From CAYSCZ01 sp964429655 (GTDB lineage Bacteria; Bacteroidota; Bacteroidia; Cytophagales; Cyclobacteriaceae), in the NCBI GenBank assembly GCA_964429655.1, contig CAYSCZ010000039.1, positions 1 to 29,766 on the forward strand: 29,766 nt of DNA, written 5' to 3'. Every line of letters begins with the position of its first letter. Positions within the stretch are counted from its first letter, which is position 1. Both the position numbers and the translations under genes were made by a program. The notes under the pieces were generated by a model. The model was not told the DNA's origin, did not search any database, and saw only the letters and a list, made by a program, of their open reading frames with translations. Below are positions 22,495 through 29,766 of this stretch, piece after piece.

Positions 22495-24050
22495 TTGGTA
22501 GATGTTAGGTTATTTTCTTGTAAATAATTTTTCCAGTGGGAAATTTTTTCTTTTTTAAGCACTCTTGGAAACTTATTTTGCCCGCCTTCTTTCCCCTGAA
22601 TTTTCAGCCAATTGTAAAATATATCATTAGGCAAAGACTGTACAAATACCTCCTTTAATGCTGACGCTCTTTCAACGCGGTAATCATCATTGATTTTTTT
22701 TAGATTTTCATCAAGGGTATCTTTTAAATGACGGTCATCTATCGGATCATCTGTACCGATAAACCAACGGTGCGCAAACAAGGTACCATAGTTTTCACCA
22801 AAAACTGTAAATTCCCTAATTCTTATACCCAATTCACCGGCGGTTAATTCGATTGCTTTATTCATATTTTCAAGCGATAAATGCTCACCGCAAAGGCTTA
22901 AAAAATGTTTCGTCCGTCCAGTAATAACAATTTCACATTCCGATGTAGAGGTAAATTTTATCACATCACCAATCAAATACCTCCAGGCACCTGCATTGGT
23001 CGTTAATAACATTGCATATTCCACGCCTTGCTTCACTTCATCTATTTTCAGAGTTTCTGGTTTTTCAAGGATATTTCCATCTGAATCAAAATTTGATTCA
23101 TTAAAAGGTATAAACTCATAGAAAATACCATTGTTCAGCACCAGTCGCATAGATTTCCGGTCTGGCAGTGATTGAAATCCAATAAACCCTTCTGAAGCCA
23201 GATAGGTCTCCATGTAGATGAGCGGCTTTGCTAGAAGAGACTCAAAACTTCTTTTGTATGGTTCAAAACTTACACCACCATGTACAAAAATGGATAGGTT
23301 AGGCCAGATCTCATGGATGTTATTAAGCTTATAATGGGTGATTATTTTTTCTAAAAGTATCTGTAACCACGCGGGTACACCGACGATTATTCCGATATCC
23401 CAATCTTTGGCTTTTAAGGTTATTTCGTCAAGCTTTTCATTCCAGTTGATAGTTTTGGCTATCTTTTTACCGGGTTTATAAAAATGTTGAAACCAAAATG
23501 GAATTTGTCCTGCGGTTATACCACTTAAGTCGCCTTCGAAATAATTTCCACTATATCTTAAATTGGTGCTGCCACCAAGCATTAAAATACCTTTAGTAAA
23601 TAGTTTGACAGGTAGGTTATATTTTGACAAGGACAGTATCTGACGAATGCTTGTCTTCTTTATAGACTTCATCATCTCCTTGGTGATGGGGATATATTTA
23701 GAAGAGCTTTCAGAAGTACCCGAACTAAGGGCAAAGTATCTTACTTTACCCGGCCAGGAGACATTAGATGCCCCTTTTTTTGTTCTACACCACCATTCAT
23801 TGTATATTTTTTCATAATCATGGACCGGAATTCGTTTTGTGAATTCTTCGTAAAATGATTGATTGTCAGCATTTTTAAATGCGGACAAAACAGAGTTAAG
23901 ATCATAGAATTTACCGAAATTCGTATGTCTAGCTGAAATTAGTAATTTCCTGAGTTCGGATTTTTGCAGATCAATAGCTGATGAAAACTGTTGTTCCAGG
24001 CTTTCCCTCAGTATAATTCCCCTTTTCAATAATGAGCCAAGAATTGCCAT
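22491..24050 (-). CDS. GH3-family acyl-acid amido synthetase
   Basis: A 519-residue member of the GH3 branch of the adenylate-forming (ANL) superfamily. In plants these conjugate amino acids to jasmonate, auxin or benzoates. The three nucleotide-binding motifs are present: SSGTSESSSK at 109-118, YLASEGFIG in the middle and YLIGDVIKF further on. The N-terminus (GIILRESLEQQFSS) is like other bacterial GH3 proteins. It is expected to activate a carboxylic acid with ATP and join it to an amino acid; the acid is unknown. It is the first gene of a two-gene transcript with the LysE exporter and has a good candidate promoter. Confidence 0.88.
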   Translation of the reverse strand: MAILGSLLKRGIILRESLEQQFSSAIDLQKSELRKLLISARHTNFGKFYDLNSVLSAFKNADNQSFYEEFTKRIPVHDYEKIYNEWWCRTKKGASNVSWPGKVRYFALSSGTSESSSKYIPITKEMMKSIKKTSIRQILSLSKYNLPVKLFTKGILMLGGSTNLRYSGNYFEGDLSGITAGQIPFWFQHFYKPGKKIAKTINWNEKLDEITLKAKDWDIGIIVGVPAWLQILLEKIITHYKLNNIHEIWPNLSIFVHGGVSFEPYKRSFESLLAKPLIYMETYLASEGFIGFQSLPDRKSMRLVLNNGIFYEFIPFNESNFDSDGNILEKPETLKIDEVKQGVEYAMLLTTNAGAWRYLIGDVIKFTSTSECEIVITGRTKHFLSLCGEHLSLENMNKAIELTAGELGIRIREFTVFGENYGTLFAHRWFIGTDDPIDDRHLKDTLDENLKKINDDYRVERASALKEVFVQSLPNDIFYNWLKIQGKEGGQNKFPRVLKKEKISHWKNYLQENNLTSTK

Positions 24051-24073
24051 TAGCTAAATTTATCAAATTAAGT

Positions 24074-24103
24074 CTAAATTATGGCTAATCGATAAATGAA
24101 CAA
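24074..24103 (-). promoter_or_regulatory. Putative promoter of the GH3-LysE transcript
   Basis: On the minus strand TTG (24103-24101) is followed by a 19-bp spacer and TAATTTAG (24081-24074), one mismatch from TAnnTTTG. The spacing is ideal for a Bacteroidota promoter, and the predicted leader is about 18 bases. Confidence 0.45.
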
Positions 24104-24152
24104 AAATTATTTCGTTCTGAAAACATAAGTTTAATAATTAGTTTTTCATTTT

Positions 24153-24827
24153 ATGGTAATAAATATAGCCGCTAATTTATCCAAAGTACTAAATCAGCTT
24201 GAAGAGCAACATGTATTGGTGGCAATTAGCAAGAAAAAAAGTGAAGAAGATATAATGGAAGCCTACCATGCCGGTCATAGAGACTTTGGAGAAAATAAAG
24301 TTCAGGAATTGCTATCAAAATATCAATCGTTGCCAAAAGATATTAGGTGGCATATGGTGGGCCATCTTCAAAGAAACAAGGTGAAACTCATTGTTCCATT
24401 CATTCATATGATACATGGCGTTGATAGTTTGAGGTTGCTGAACATCATTAATAAAGACGGAAAAAAAATCGATCGTAGGATCAATTGTTTAATACAGGTA
24501 CATATAGCGGATGAAGAAACAAAATTTGGCTTATCAGATTCTGAAGTGATGCAGGTTTTGTCAAATATTGATAATAGCGAATACACGCACACCAAAATAT
24601 GCGGATTGATGGGTATGGCAACCAACACTGATAACAAGGATAAAATACATCATGAATTCAGGTCATTAAAGGTGCTGTTCAATGAAATAAAATCCAAAGA
24701 TTTTAACTTCCTGGATAATTTTTCACAGTTATCTATGGGCATGAGCAATGATTACGAAATAGCACTTGAAGAAGGCGCTACAATGCTTAGATTAGGAACA
24801 TCTATATTTGGACCAAGGAACGAATGA
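24153..24827 (+). CDS. YggS/PLPBP family pyridoxal-phosphate homeostasis protein
   Basis: The 224-residue single-domain TIM-barrel protein binds PLP through Lys27 in VAISKKK. Other family marks are FGENKVQEL, IRWHMVGHLQRNKVK, IHGVDSL, ADEETKFGL and LSMGMSNDYEIA near the end. It has no known catalytic activity and buffers vitamin B6 and amino-acid metabolism. The length is normal. The first residues (MVINIAANLSKVLNQL) are the usual N-terminal helix. TAAGTTTA at 24126-24133 is a weak -7 candidate. Its stop overlaps the DUF423 gene by 4 bp. Confidence 0.93.
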   Translation: MVINIAANLSKVLNQLEEQHVLVAISKKKSEEDIMEAYHAGHRDFGENKVQELLSKYQSLPKDIRWHMVGHLQRNKVKLIVPFIHMIHGVDSLRLLNIINKDGKKIDRRINCLIQVHIADEETKFGLSDSEVMQVLSNIDNSEYTHTKICGLMGMATNTDNKDKIHHEFRSLKVLFNEIKSKDFNFLDNFSQLSMGMSNDYEIALEEGATMLRLGTSIFGPRNE

Positions 24828-25201
24828 CCCATAAGACAATATTTTTAACAGGTTGTGTTTTGTCTTTTTTAAGTATTGTTATTGGTGCCTTTGGTGCGCA
24901 CGCACTCGAAGATATCTTGATTGAAAGGGGATTGAAGGAAACCTATCAAACCGGCGTCTTTTATCATGTTTTCCATTCTATAGCTATTCTGGTCCTCGGT
25001 ATATTACAGAAATCATCACCACACAGACTTATTTCACTGGTCGCTTATTTGATGATTTTGGGTATATTATTCTTTTCAGGATCCCTTTATGCCTTGAGTA
25101 TAACAGGTGTAAAACAATTAGGCATTATTACACCCTTCGGAGGACTAGTATTTATGATTTCCTGGTGTGTGTTGCTATTGTATGGATACAAAAAATTTTA
25201 A
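24824..25201 (+). CDS. DUF423 membrane protein (YgdD/YwdK-like)
   Basis: A 125-residue protein with four membrane segments and the family opening LSIVIGAFGAHALEDIL, followed by YQTGVFYHVFHSIAILVLGI and a closing TPFGGLVFMISWCVLLLYG. The DUF423 family has no established role. It overlaps the upstream YggS gene by ATGA, so the two are coupled. Its stop is 4 bp from the stop of the convergent DUF1573 gene. Confidence 0.9.
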   Translation: MTHKTIFLTGCVLSFLSIVIGAFGAHALEDILIERGLKETYQTGVFYHVFHSIAILVLGILQKSSPHRLISLVAYLMILGILFFSGSLYALSITGVKQLGIITPFGGLVFMISWCVLLLYGYKKF

Positions 25202-25205
25202 AAAA

Positions 25206-25631
25206 CTATCCGCCTACTCTTTCCTCCGGTGGAAGCACATTAGCCTGAATCTTTACCCGTTCCGGATTGTTGTGGGCATTAGAGATTACTGTAATAACCT
25301 TATTTTGTCTCCCCATTTTCCCTGCGCTGTTGAAACGCACGACTATTGAACTTTCATCACCGGGTTCGATAGGTTCTTTTGGCCATGATGGAGCAGTGCA
25401 TCCACATGTGGTCAAGACATTGGAGATAATCAAAGGTTCATTACCTGCATTCACAAATGCAAAAGTATGTTCTACTTTATCGCCTTGTTTAATTTCCCCA
25501 AAACGTTTAAGCTTCTCTTTAAACTCAATAAATGGCCCTTGAACTGCATCTGTGGAGTCGCTTTCCTGAGCCAGGATTACATTTGTTGTGATTGAAAGAA
25601 TAATTACTGCAAGAAGATTTTTGAATTTCAT
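25206..25631 (-). CDS. DUF1573 domain-containing secreted protein
   Basis: A 141-residue exported protein with a signal peptide (hydrophobic 5-20, cleavage after Ala21) and one DUF1573 Ig-like domain: FGEIKQGDKVEHTFAFVN, the typical TTCGCTAPSWP with a Cys-Gly-Cys motif, and PGDESSIVVRFNSAGKMG. Such short single-domain proteins are abundant in Bacteroidota envelopes; the function is unknown. Only 23 bp separate it from the divergent Nudix gene, so its promoter must lie inside that gene's 5' end. Confidence 0.9.
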   Translation of the reverse strand: MKFKNLLAVIILSITTNVILAQESDSTDAVQGPFIEFKEKLKRFGEIKQGDKVEHTFAFVNAGNEPLIISNVLTTCGCTAPSWPKEPIEPGDESSIVVRFNSAGKMGRQNKVITVISNAHNNPERVKIQANVLPPEERVGG

Positions 25632-25654
25632 GATTTAGATTTTTATTACAATTT

Positions 25655-26155
25655 ATGAAAACCTCTGATTCTATAAAACAAACGTACGGAAAAAGAATTA
25701 GATTACGTGTTTGTGGAATTTTAAGAAAAGCAGATTCTATTTTACTGCTTGAACACACAGGGCTTGGGCCCAAAGGTAAGCTGTGGATTCCTCCCGGCGG
25801 TGGCGTGGAATATGGTCAGCCGGTAAAAGAAAATCTGAAGCGTGAGTTCGCAGAAGAAACTGGTTTGAGTGTTAAAATAGGAGCGTATATGTTCACTTAT
25901 GAATACTTCAACAAGCCGCTACATACCGTGGAATTATTTTTTAGAGTGCATGAAATAGGGGGTGCATTGAAACTAGGTTATGACCCTGAGTTGAAAGAAA
26001 AAGATCAAATCATTAAGTCATTCGGGTTTTATAATTATAGTGAAATAAAAAAAATGAGAGAAAATAGGATGTTACATAACGCTTTCGACTTTATAAATGA
26101 TCCCATAGAGATATTTAATTTAAAAGGTTTTTTAAATTACGAAATATTTGCCTAA
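25655..26155 (+). CDS. Nudix hydrolase
   Basis: The product is a 166-residue Nudix protein with residues 17-35 as the first strand pair (RLRVCGILRKADSILLLEH), WIPPGGGVEYGQPV, and the catalytic helix REFAEETGL at 63-71. The first Glu of the Nudix box (G-x5-E) is Gln55, which may alter but does not abolish metal binding, since the REFAEE core is intact. Similar proteins hydrolyse nucleoside diphosphates linked to another group; the substrate is not predictable. It is closely divergent from DUF1573 and may be a single-gene transcript. Confidence 0.88.
   Translation: MKTSDSIKQTYGKRIRLRVCGILRKADSILLLEHTGLGPKGKLWIPPGGGVEYGQPVKENLKREFAEETGLSVKIGAYMFTYEYFNKPLHTVELFFRVHEIGGALKLGYDPELKEKDQIIKSFGFYNYSEIKKMRENRMLHNAFDFINDPIEIFNLKGFLNYEIFA
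25679..25686 (-). promoter_or_regulatory. -7 element for the DUF1573 gene, inside the Nudix gene
   Basis: On the minus strand TACGTTTG matches TAnnTTTG exactly, with a predicted start near 25673 and a leader of about 42 bases. If real, the message would be antisense to the first codons of the divergent Nudix gene. Confidence 0.35.
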
Positions 26156-26172
26156 TATCGATTGCATGTTCA

Positions 26173-26203
26173 TTGTGTTAAATCATTCAAAATTTTAATA
26201 TTG
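26173..26203 (+). promoter_or_regulatory. Putative promoter of the DUF3822-coaD transcript
   Basis: TTG at 26173-26175 precedes TAATATTG (26196-26203, one mismatch from TAnnTTTG) by a 20-bp spacer. The predicted leader is about 10 bases to the ATG at 26220. Confidence 0.4.
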
Positions 26204-26219
26204 TAAAAAACAACTTAAA

Positions 26220-26810
26220 ATGCTTGTTACTAGAATCCTAACCTACGTTTTCTTAATTGTATCTATTGGTCTTGCTGTTTATTTAGTTAATATTATTCGT
26301 GATAAAATCATGGAGGAGGAGCGGATAGAAAGAATGGAATCCAGGATAATAAATAAATTAAAAATGATTAGAGAGGCTCAGATAGCCTATCGGTCCGCGA
26401 AAGGTAAATATACCAGTGACTGGGATAGCCTGATTGGTTTCGTCGATTCGGGATATATTTATATTACAAACAGAAAAGAGACAGTAATTACGCTCGATTA
26501 TGGGGCAGATAGCGTATATATCGAAATAGATACTATTGGGAGAGTGAGTGTAAGGGATTCCTTGTTTAACAATAAGAGGTATCCAAATTTTGAGCTAGGA
26601 AAATTACCAATTATTCCGGGTACTGAAGGTGAAAAATTTGTCATATGGGCTGATAAAATAGAAAAAAGTGGTGTTATGGTAGATGTGATTGAAGTTAAGA
26701 ATACGATTCCTGTAGATCCTGAAAGAAAGGAAAGTAATGAATCCAATACAAAAAAACCATTAAGGTTTGGATCTAGAACAAATGTAACAACGGCTGGTAA
26801 TTGGGAATAA
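26220..26810 (+). CDS. Membrane-anchored protein of unknown function, pilin-like N-terminus
   Basis: A 196-residue protein with one N-terminal membrane helix (about 5-23) and then a long charged helix continuing into MIREAQIAYRSAKGKYTSDW, followed by DSLIGFVDSGY. Helix, then 'AQ.AY....G.Y....DSL' resembles the layout of type II pseudopilins, although there is no prepilin peptidase site. The rest is small and beta-rich, ending in a low-complexity polar tail (about 160-196). I know such proteins only as uncharacterised Bacteroidota sequences encoded beside DUF3822 and coaD. The downstream gene starts 4 bp after its stop, so the two are cotranscribed. Confidence 0.65.
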   Translation: MLVTRILTYVFLIVSIGLAVYLVNIIRDKIMEEERIERMESRIINKLKMIREAQIAYRSAKGKYTSDWDSLIGFVDSGYIYITNRKETVITLDYGADSVYIEIDTIGRVSVRDSLFNNKRYPNFELGKLPIIPGTEGEKFVIWADKIEKSGVMVDVIEVKNTIPVDPERKESNESNTKKPLRFGSRTNVTTAGNWE

Positions 26811-26814
26811 TATT

Positions 26815-27705
26815 TTGGAGATAACTGAAGAAATTAGTTTTAAGCTTCTCAAGAGGGTCAAAGACAAGAAATTTGATATTAATTACCTTGAGAATTATTG
26901 TCTTTCCATACAAATCGGTATCAGAGATATACAGATCAGCATCACTGACAAATCAAACAATTATTGTCTTTTCTTAGAAGATTATAATTTTGAAAATGTC
27001 AAATCCGTTAATAGCAGGATAATAGGTTTCAGAAAGCTTTTTGATACGCATCAGTTGCTTTCTGCAGGTTTTTGGGATAGCATTAAATTATCAATCAAAA
27101 GCCATAAATTCACATTAGTACCCACCCATTTATTTGATGAATCCTCTGCCGAGGATTACCTATCGCTCAACTGCACCCTTAAAGAAAATGTTGATCAGGT
27201 ATTCCAATATGAAAATCCCAGAGCTGAATGCGTAAACGTCTTTGCGGCAGACAAAAAATTAGTTAGTTGGATAAAATCTTCCTACCCAAATAAGGAAGTG
27301 ATGGTGCTGCATCAGGGAAGCGCATTTATTGAGGGTATTCTGGAACAAGAGGGCAGGACTGGCGATAAGTCGATGTACTGCCTGGTAGACAGGGGTATTT
27401 TACATGTTGTGGTTACTAAAGAAGACTCATTACTTTATTACAATCAATTTGCAGTCCGAAAAAGCCCTGATTACGTAAAATACATCCTATTAGTATTTAA
27501 AGAGTTGAAACTTAGTCAGAAAAATACCCGAGTAACTTTTTGGGGTAATATTTCAGAAAAATCCCCCCACTTAGAGACGGTAAAAAAATATATTAGAAAT
27601 GTAGCCCTGGGAGATAAACCATCGTTTCTTAGTTTTGGGTTTGTATTTGATCAAATTGCTGAACAGCGCTTTTTTGATACGTTCAGTATCTATACCTGTG
27701 TGTAA
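26815..27705 (+). CDS. DUF3822 family protein
   Basis: A 296-residue soluble protein of the DUF3822 family, recognised by the opening YLENYCLSIQIGIRDIQISI, the middle NVFAADKKLVSWIKSSYPNK and a second half around CLVDRGILHVVVTKEDSLLY. The pattern of two similar beta-rich halves, each beginning with such a strand pair, suggests an actin-like ATPase-type fold, but no nucleotide motif is obvious, so this is only a suggestion. No ATG precedes the homologous part; a TTG at 26815 is the likely start. It lies between the pilin-like gene (4 bp) and coaD (9 bp) in one transcript. The function is unknown. Confidence 0.8.
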   Translation: MEITEEISFKLLKRVKDKKFDINYLENYCLSIQIGIRDIQISITDKSNNYCLFLEDYNFENVKSVNSRIIGFRKLFDTHQLLSAGFWDSIKLSIKSHKFTLVPTHLFDESSAEDYLSLNCTLKENVDQVFQYENPRAECVNVFAADKKLVSWIKSSYPNKEVMVLHQGSAFIEGILEQEGRTGDKSMYCLVDRGILHVVVTKEDSLLYYNQFAVRKSPDYVKYILLVFKELKLSQKNTRVTFWGNISEKSPHLETVKKYIRNVALGDKPSFLSFGFVFDQIAEQRFFDTFSIYTCV

Positions 27706-27714
27706 TCTTTTAAA

Positions 27715-28173
27715 ATGACATACAGGGCAGCAATTTTTCCAGGTTCCTTTGATCCATTCACCCGAGGCCATGAGGATATCGTGCTTAGAAGTCTGAAACT
27801 CTTTGAGAAAGTGGTTATTGCCATAGGCCACAATTCAAATAAAGACCGGTACTTTGAGGCTGATTTCATGGTAAAAAAAATTGAAGAAGCTTTTTCCAAA
27901 GACGGTTCCCGTGTAGTGGTAGTGCTCTATAATGAACTGACAGCTAACCTGGCAAAAAAGTATAATGCAGATTACTTGATAAGAGGTTTACGAAATACCA
28001 CTGATTTTGAATATGAGAACAGCATATCCCAAATCAATAAATATTTAAATCAGGATCTGGAAACTGTATTTCTGATCACCTCTCCCCATCTGGCCCCTAT
28101 TAGCTCATCCATTATTCGGGAAGTTCACAGATATGGCGGCGATGTATCAGAGTTTTTACCTTACAAATTATAA
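27715..28173 (+). CDS. coaD: Phosphopantetheine adenylyltransferase
   Basis: A 152-residue nucleotidyltransferase that makes dephospho-CoA from 4'-phosphopantetheine and ATP, the penultimate step of coenzyme A synthesis. The family signature FPGSFDPFTRGHEDIVLRSL contains the T/HxGH-type nucleotide motif (RGH at 17-19). RGLRNTTDFEYE and the ISSSIIRE loop are also standard. The length is normal. The rsmD gene that often lies beside coaD and DUF3822 is not here. Its last 13 bp overlap the end of the convergent Nudix gene. Confidence 0.97.
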   Translation: MTYRAAIFPGSFDPFTRGHEDIVLRSLKLFEKVVIAIGHNSNKDRYFEADFMVKKIEEAFSKDGSRVVVVLYNELTANLAKKYNADYLIRGLRNTTDFEYENSISQINKYLNQDLETVFLITSPHLAPISSSIIREVHRYGGDVSEFLPYKL

Positions 28174-28829
28174 TATTGACTAATCACGTGATCTATTGAT
28201 CTGTAAGTTTTTTTGGCCGCTTCTCTGGCTTCATTTTTAGTCATCCATCTTAGGGCTGTTATCTCTTCCTCTATTTGTGGTTTAATATTTTTATCATCGA
28301 GGCAATCCATAGTATACCAGCTTGTTTTTTTGAGGTAATACTTGTCACTCCTGTAATAGGTATGCCACGTAAAGCCAATCAATTTTCCCAGTTTAGCTTT
28401 TACTCCTGTTTCTTCCTCAACCTCTCTGAGTGCTGCTAATTCCGGCTTTTCTTTTTTTTCTATTTTCCCTTTAGGCAGGTCCCATAAATTCTTACGATAA
28501 ATAAAAAGTATCTTATCCCGCTTGGTTAGAAGGCCACCCGCGGCATTGACAATACTTAATTTTGATTGGATAAAGTCAAATGTCTTTATTGGATCACTGG
28601 CGATTAATGAAATAGTTTTTAGTGTGTCTATTTTTTCATAGGTTAATTTTTTAATGATCCCAACCATGTAACCATTAGTAGCATTACTTACTACAATATG
28701 CGCTGGCAATTGATTTATCTCATGGAGATTCTTTTTTAAGCTCATTTCAGATATACTTTGAGCTTGTGAATCGGCATTTTTTTTACTTATTTCAACAATG
28801 ATATCATTTATAAATATTTTCACACGCAA
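28161..28829 (-). CDS. Nudix hydrolase with an N-terminal extension
   Basis: A 222-residue protein with a complete Nudix box at about 121-143 (GKIEKKE, then REVEEETGV) preceded by WDLPKGK, as in diadenosine polyphosphate and similar hydrolases. The first 95 residues form a separate small region of unknown family (FINDIIVEISKKN, later LPAHIVVSNATNGYMVGII). It is divergent from pyrE, with 47 bp between starts, and converges on coaD with a 13-bp overlap of ends. The substrate is not predictable. Confidence 0.88.
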   Translation of the reverse strand: MRVKIFINDIIVEISKKNADSQAQSISEMSLKKNLHEINQLPAHIVVSNATNGYMVGIIKKLTYEKIDTLKTISLIASDPIKTFDFIQSKLSIVNAAGGLLTKRDKILFIYRKNLWDLPKGKIEKKEKPELAALREVEEETGVKAKLGKLIGFTWHTYYRSDKYYLKKTSWYTMDCLDDKNIKPQIEEEITALRWMTKNEAREAAKKTYRSIDHVISQYYNL

Positions 28830-28876
28830 GTCTTTAAATCATAGGCCTATAATTTAGCCATTCAGAAATTATTCAA

Positions 28877-29527
28877 ATGCAAAAAATGATAACAATATCC
28901 AACCAATCAAAAGAAATTGCTGATGCCCTACTGGATGTGAAGGCTATTCAATTAAAACTAGATCCACCTTTTAAATGGAGTTCAGGATGGTTATCACCTA
29001 TTTATTGTGATAATCGCATCACATTGTCCTATCCGTCATTGAGGACAACCATTAAAAAAGCCTTAACTGAAAATATTCGAAAATACTATCCCGAAGTTGA
29101 AGCCATAGCAGGTGTTGCAACTGCTGGCATACCGCAAGGAACTTTAGTTTCCGATGAATTGAACCTACCATTTATCTACGTAAGATCTAAACCAAAAGCT
29201 CACGGTATGACCAACCTTATAGAAGGATCACTCGAAAAGGGAAAGAAGTATGTATTGATTGAAGACCTGATTAGTACAGGCGGAAGTTCTCTTAAGGCAT
29301 GTGAGGCAATTGTTGAATCAGGTGGTGAAGTGCTTGGCTTGTGCTCAATATTCACATATGATTTACCCATCGGAAGAAAGAACCTTGAAGATGCGGCTGT
29401 CCCACTTATTTCTTTGAGTGATTACAATACTTTGATTGAACATGCACATTCAAAAAACTACTTCAAAACGGAAGAGGTTCAAATGTTGAAAGCGTGGCGT
29501 TTGGATCCGGAGCATTGGAATATTTAA
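28877..29527 (+). CDS. pyrE: Orotate phosphoribosyltransferase
   Basis: A 216-residue type I phosphoribosyltransferase that joins orotate to PRPP to form OMP in pyrimidine synthesis. Characteristic are KLDPPFKWSSGWLSPIYCDN, AIAGVATAGIPQGTLVSDEL, RSKPKAHGMTNLIEG and the PRPP loop YVLIEDLISTGGSS. ATGs at 28877 and 28886 are both possible starts (MQKMITISNQ); the first is used. Only 47 bp separate it from the divergent Nudix gene. Its last 65 bp are overlapped on the other strand by the tail of the TIGR02757 remnant. Confidence 0.96.
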   Translation: MQKMITISNQSKEIADALLDVKAIQLKLDPPFKWSSGWLSPIYCDNRITLSYPSLRTTIKKALTENIRKYYPEVEAIAGVATAGIPQGTLVSDELNLPFIYVRSKPKAHGMTNLIEGSLEKGKKYVLIEDLISTGGSSLKACEAIVESGGEVLGLCSIFTYDLPIGRKNLEDAAVPLISLSDYNTLIEHAHSKNYFKTEEVQMLKAWRLDPEHWNI

Positions 29528-29711
29528 AATTTTTCATCTCTCCAAGCCCGTATAAAGCAAAATCATATTTTACAGGATCATTTTTATCAAAGAACCTTAG
29601 GTTTTCTTTTAATTCAATGCTGTAAGCCAGTCTGTGTTTTCGGCTGAGTCCTAATTTTCTTGATATACGATCAACATGGCGGTCGCAAGGGCATATTAGT
29701 TGTCGGGGTTT
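29463..29711 (-). pseudogene. C-terminal fragment of a TIGR02757/DUF2400 protein cut by the terminal repeat
   Basis: Read on the minus strand from the repeat edge, the first 83 codons give KPRQLICPCDRHVDRISRKL, then AYSIELKENLRFF and NDPVKYDFALYGLG. These are the conserved closing motifs of the TIGR02757 (DUF2400) family, normally about 250 residues. Upstream, in the 55-bp repeat, the frame meets TAA and TGA within five codons, so roughly two thirds of the gene is missing. The reading frame also runs about 20 codons past the usual end and overlaps pyrE. It is either disrupted by the repeat element in the genome or severed by an assembly join. Confidence 0.75.
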
Positions 29712-29766
29712 AACCCAGAATTGTCATTAGACTTTCTATTACATGGTTAAATCACTTTAAATCAGA
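29712..29766 (-). repeat. Right copy of the 55-bp terminal inverted repeat
   Basis: This is the reverse complement of 12-66 with one mismatch, and it runs to the very last base. The left copy has 11 further bases outside it, so the match is not simply the same read end duplicated. The boundary with the TIGR02757 fragment is sharp. Confidence 0.85.

Noticed and set aside
28841..28860. TAATTTAG-like -7 element between the Nudix gene and pyrE
   Set aside because: It lacks a TTG at a suitable distance and has a mismatch, so it was not listed as a promoter.

Overview
The window is AT-rich and reads as a member of Bacteroidota, most likely the order Cytophagales. The evidence is that genes lack Shine-Dalgarno sequences, several starts are preceded by the phylum's TAnnTTTG -7 promoter element, and many products belong to families typical of the phylum (DUF3822, DUF4159, DUF1573, PafA-type phosphatase, OmdA/YdeI, bacterial GH3, MerC-domain protein next to a COG0523 GTPase). 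No rRNA, tRNA, CRISPR array or phage module was recognised.

Layout. (1) 1-4028: a decayed accessory region. It begins with a 55-bp sequence that recurs inverted at the far end of the window. It then holds a putative zinc-starvation (Zur-type) operon behind a perfect TGCAAC-N3-GTTGCA palindrome: MerC-like membrane protein, CFFCGG protein, His-rich lipoprotein and a broken COG0523 GTPase. An outer-membrane porin and a frameshifted two-helix membrane protein follow. (2) 4029-7461, minus strand: a conserved unknown protein, a YdeI/OmdA protein, an orphan DUF5615 PIN-like protein and a lipoprotein amidohydrolase. (3) 7504-9723: a candidate small RNA ending in a strong terminator, then an ABC ATPase-permease-GntR (YtrA-type) operon with a palindrome at its start. 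(4) 9941-12329: a small membrane protein and two divergent lipoprotein genes, with hairpin terminators. (5) 12328-17067, minus strand: GH63-like glucosidase, a PafA phosphatase with a large in-frame internal deletion, a beta-phosphoglucomutase-like HAD protein and a DUF4159 protein. (6) 17221-21865: an overlapping guaA, TPR/periplasmic-binding-protein, hemL run. (7) 21871-24050, minus strand: a GH3 acyl-acid amido synthetase overlapping a LysE exporter. (8) 24153-29527: housekeeping genes (YggS, DUF423, DUF1573, two Nudix proteins, a pilin-like unknown, DUF3822, coaD, pyrE). (9) 29463-29766: the C-terminal end of a TIGR02757 (DUF2400) gene that stops exactly where the terminal repeat begins.

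The main points of interest are the repeat-bounded ends, the degenerating zinc operon, the orphan terminator/sRNA, the gutted phosphatase, the GH3-LysE pair and an LpoA-like two-domain protein between guaA and hemL. All functions are assigned by reading translated sequence and recognising families; no database search was run.
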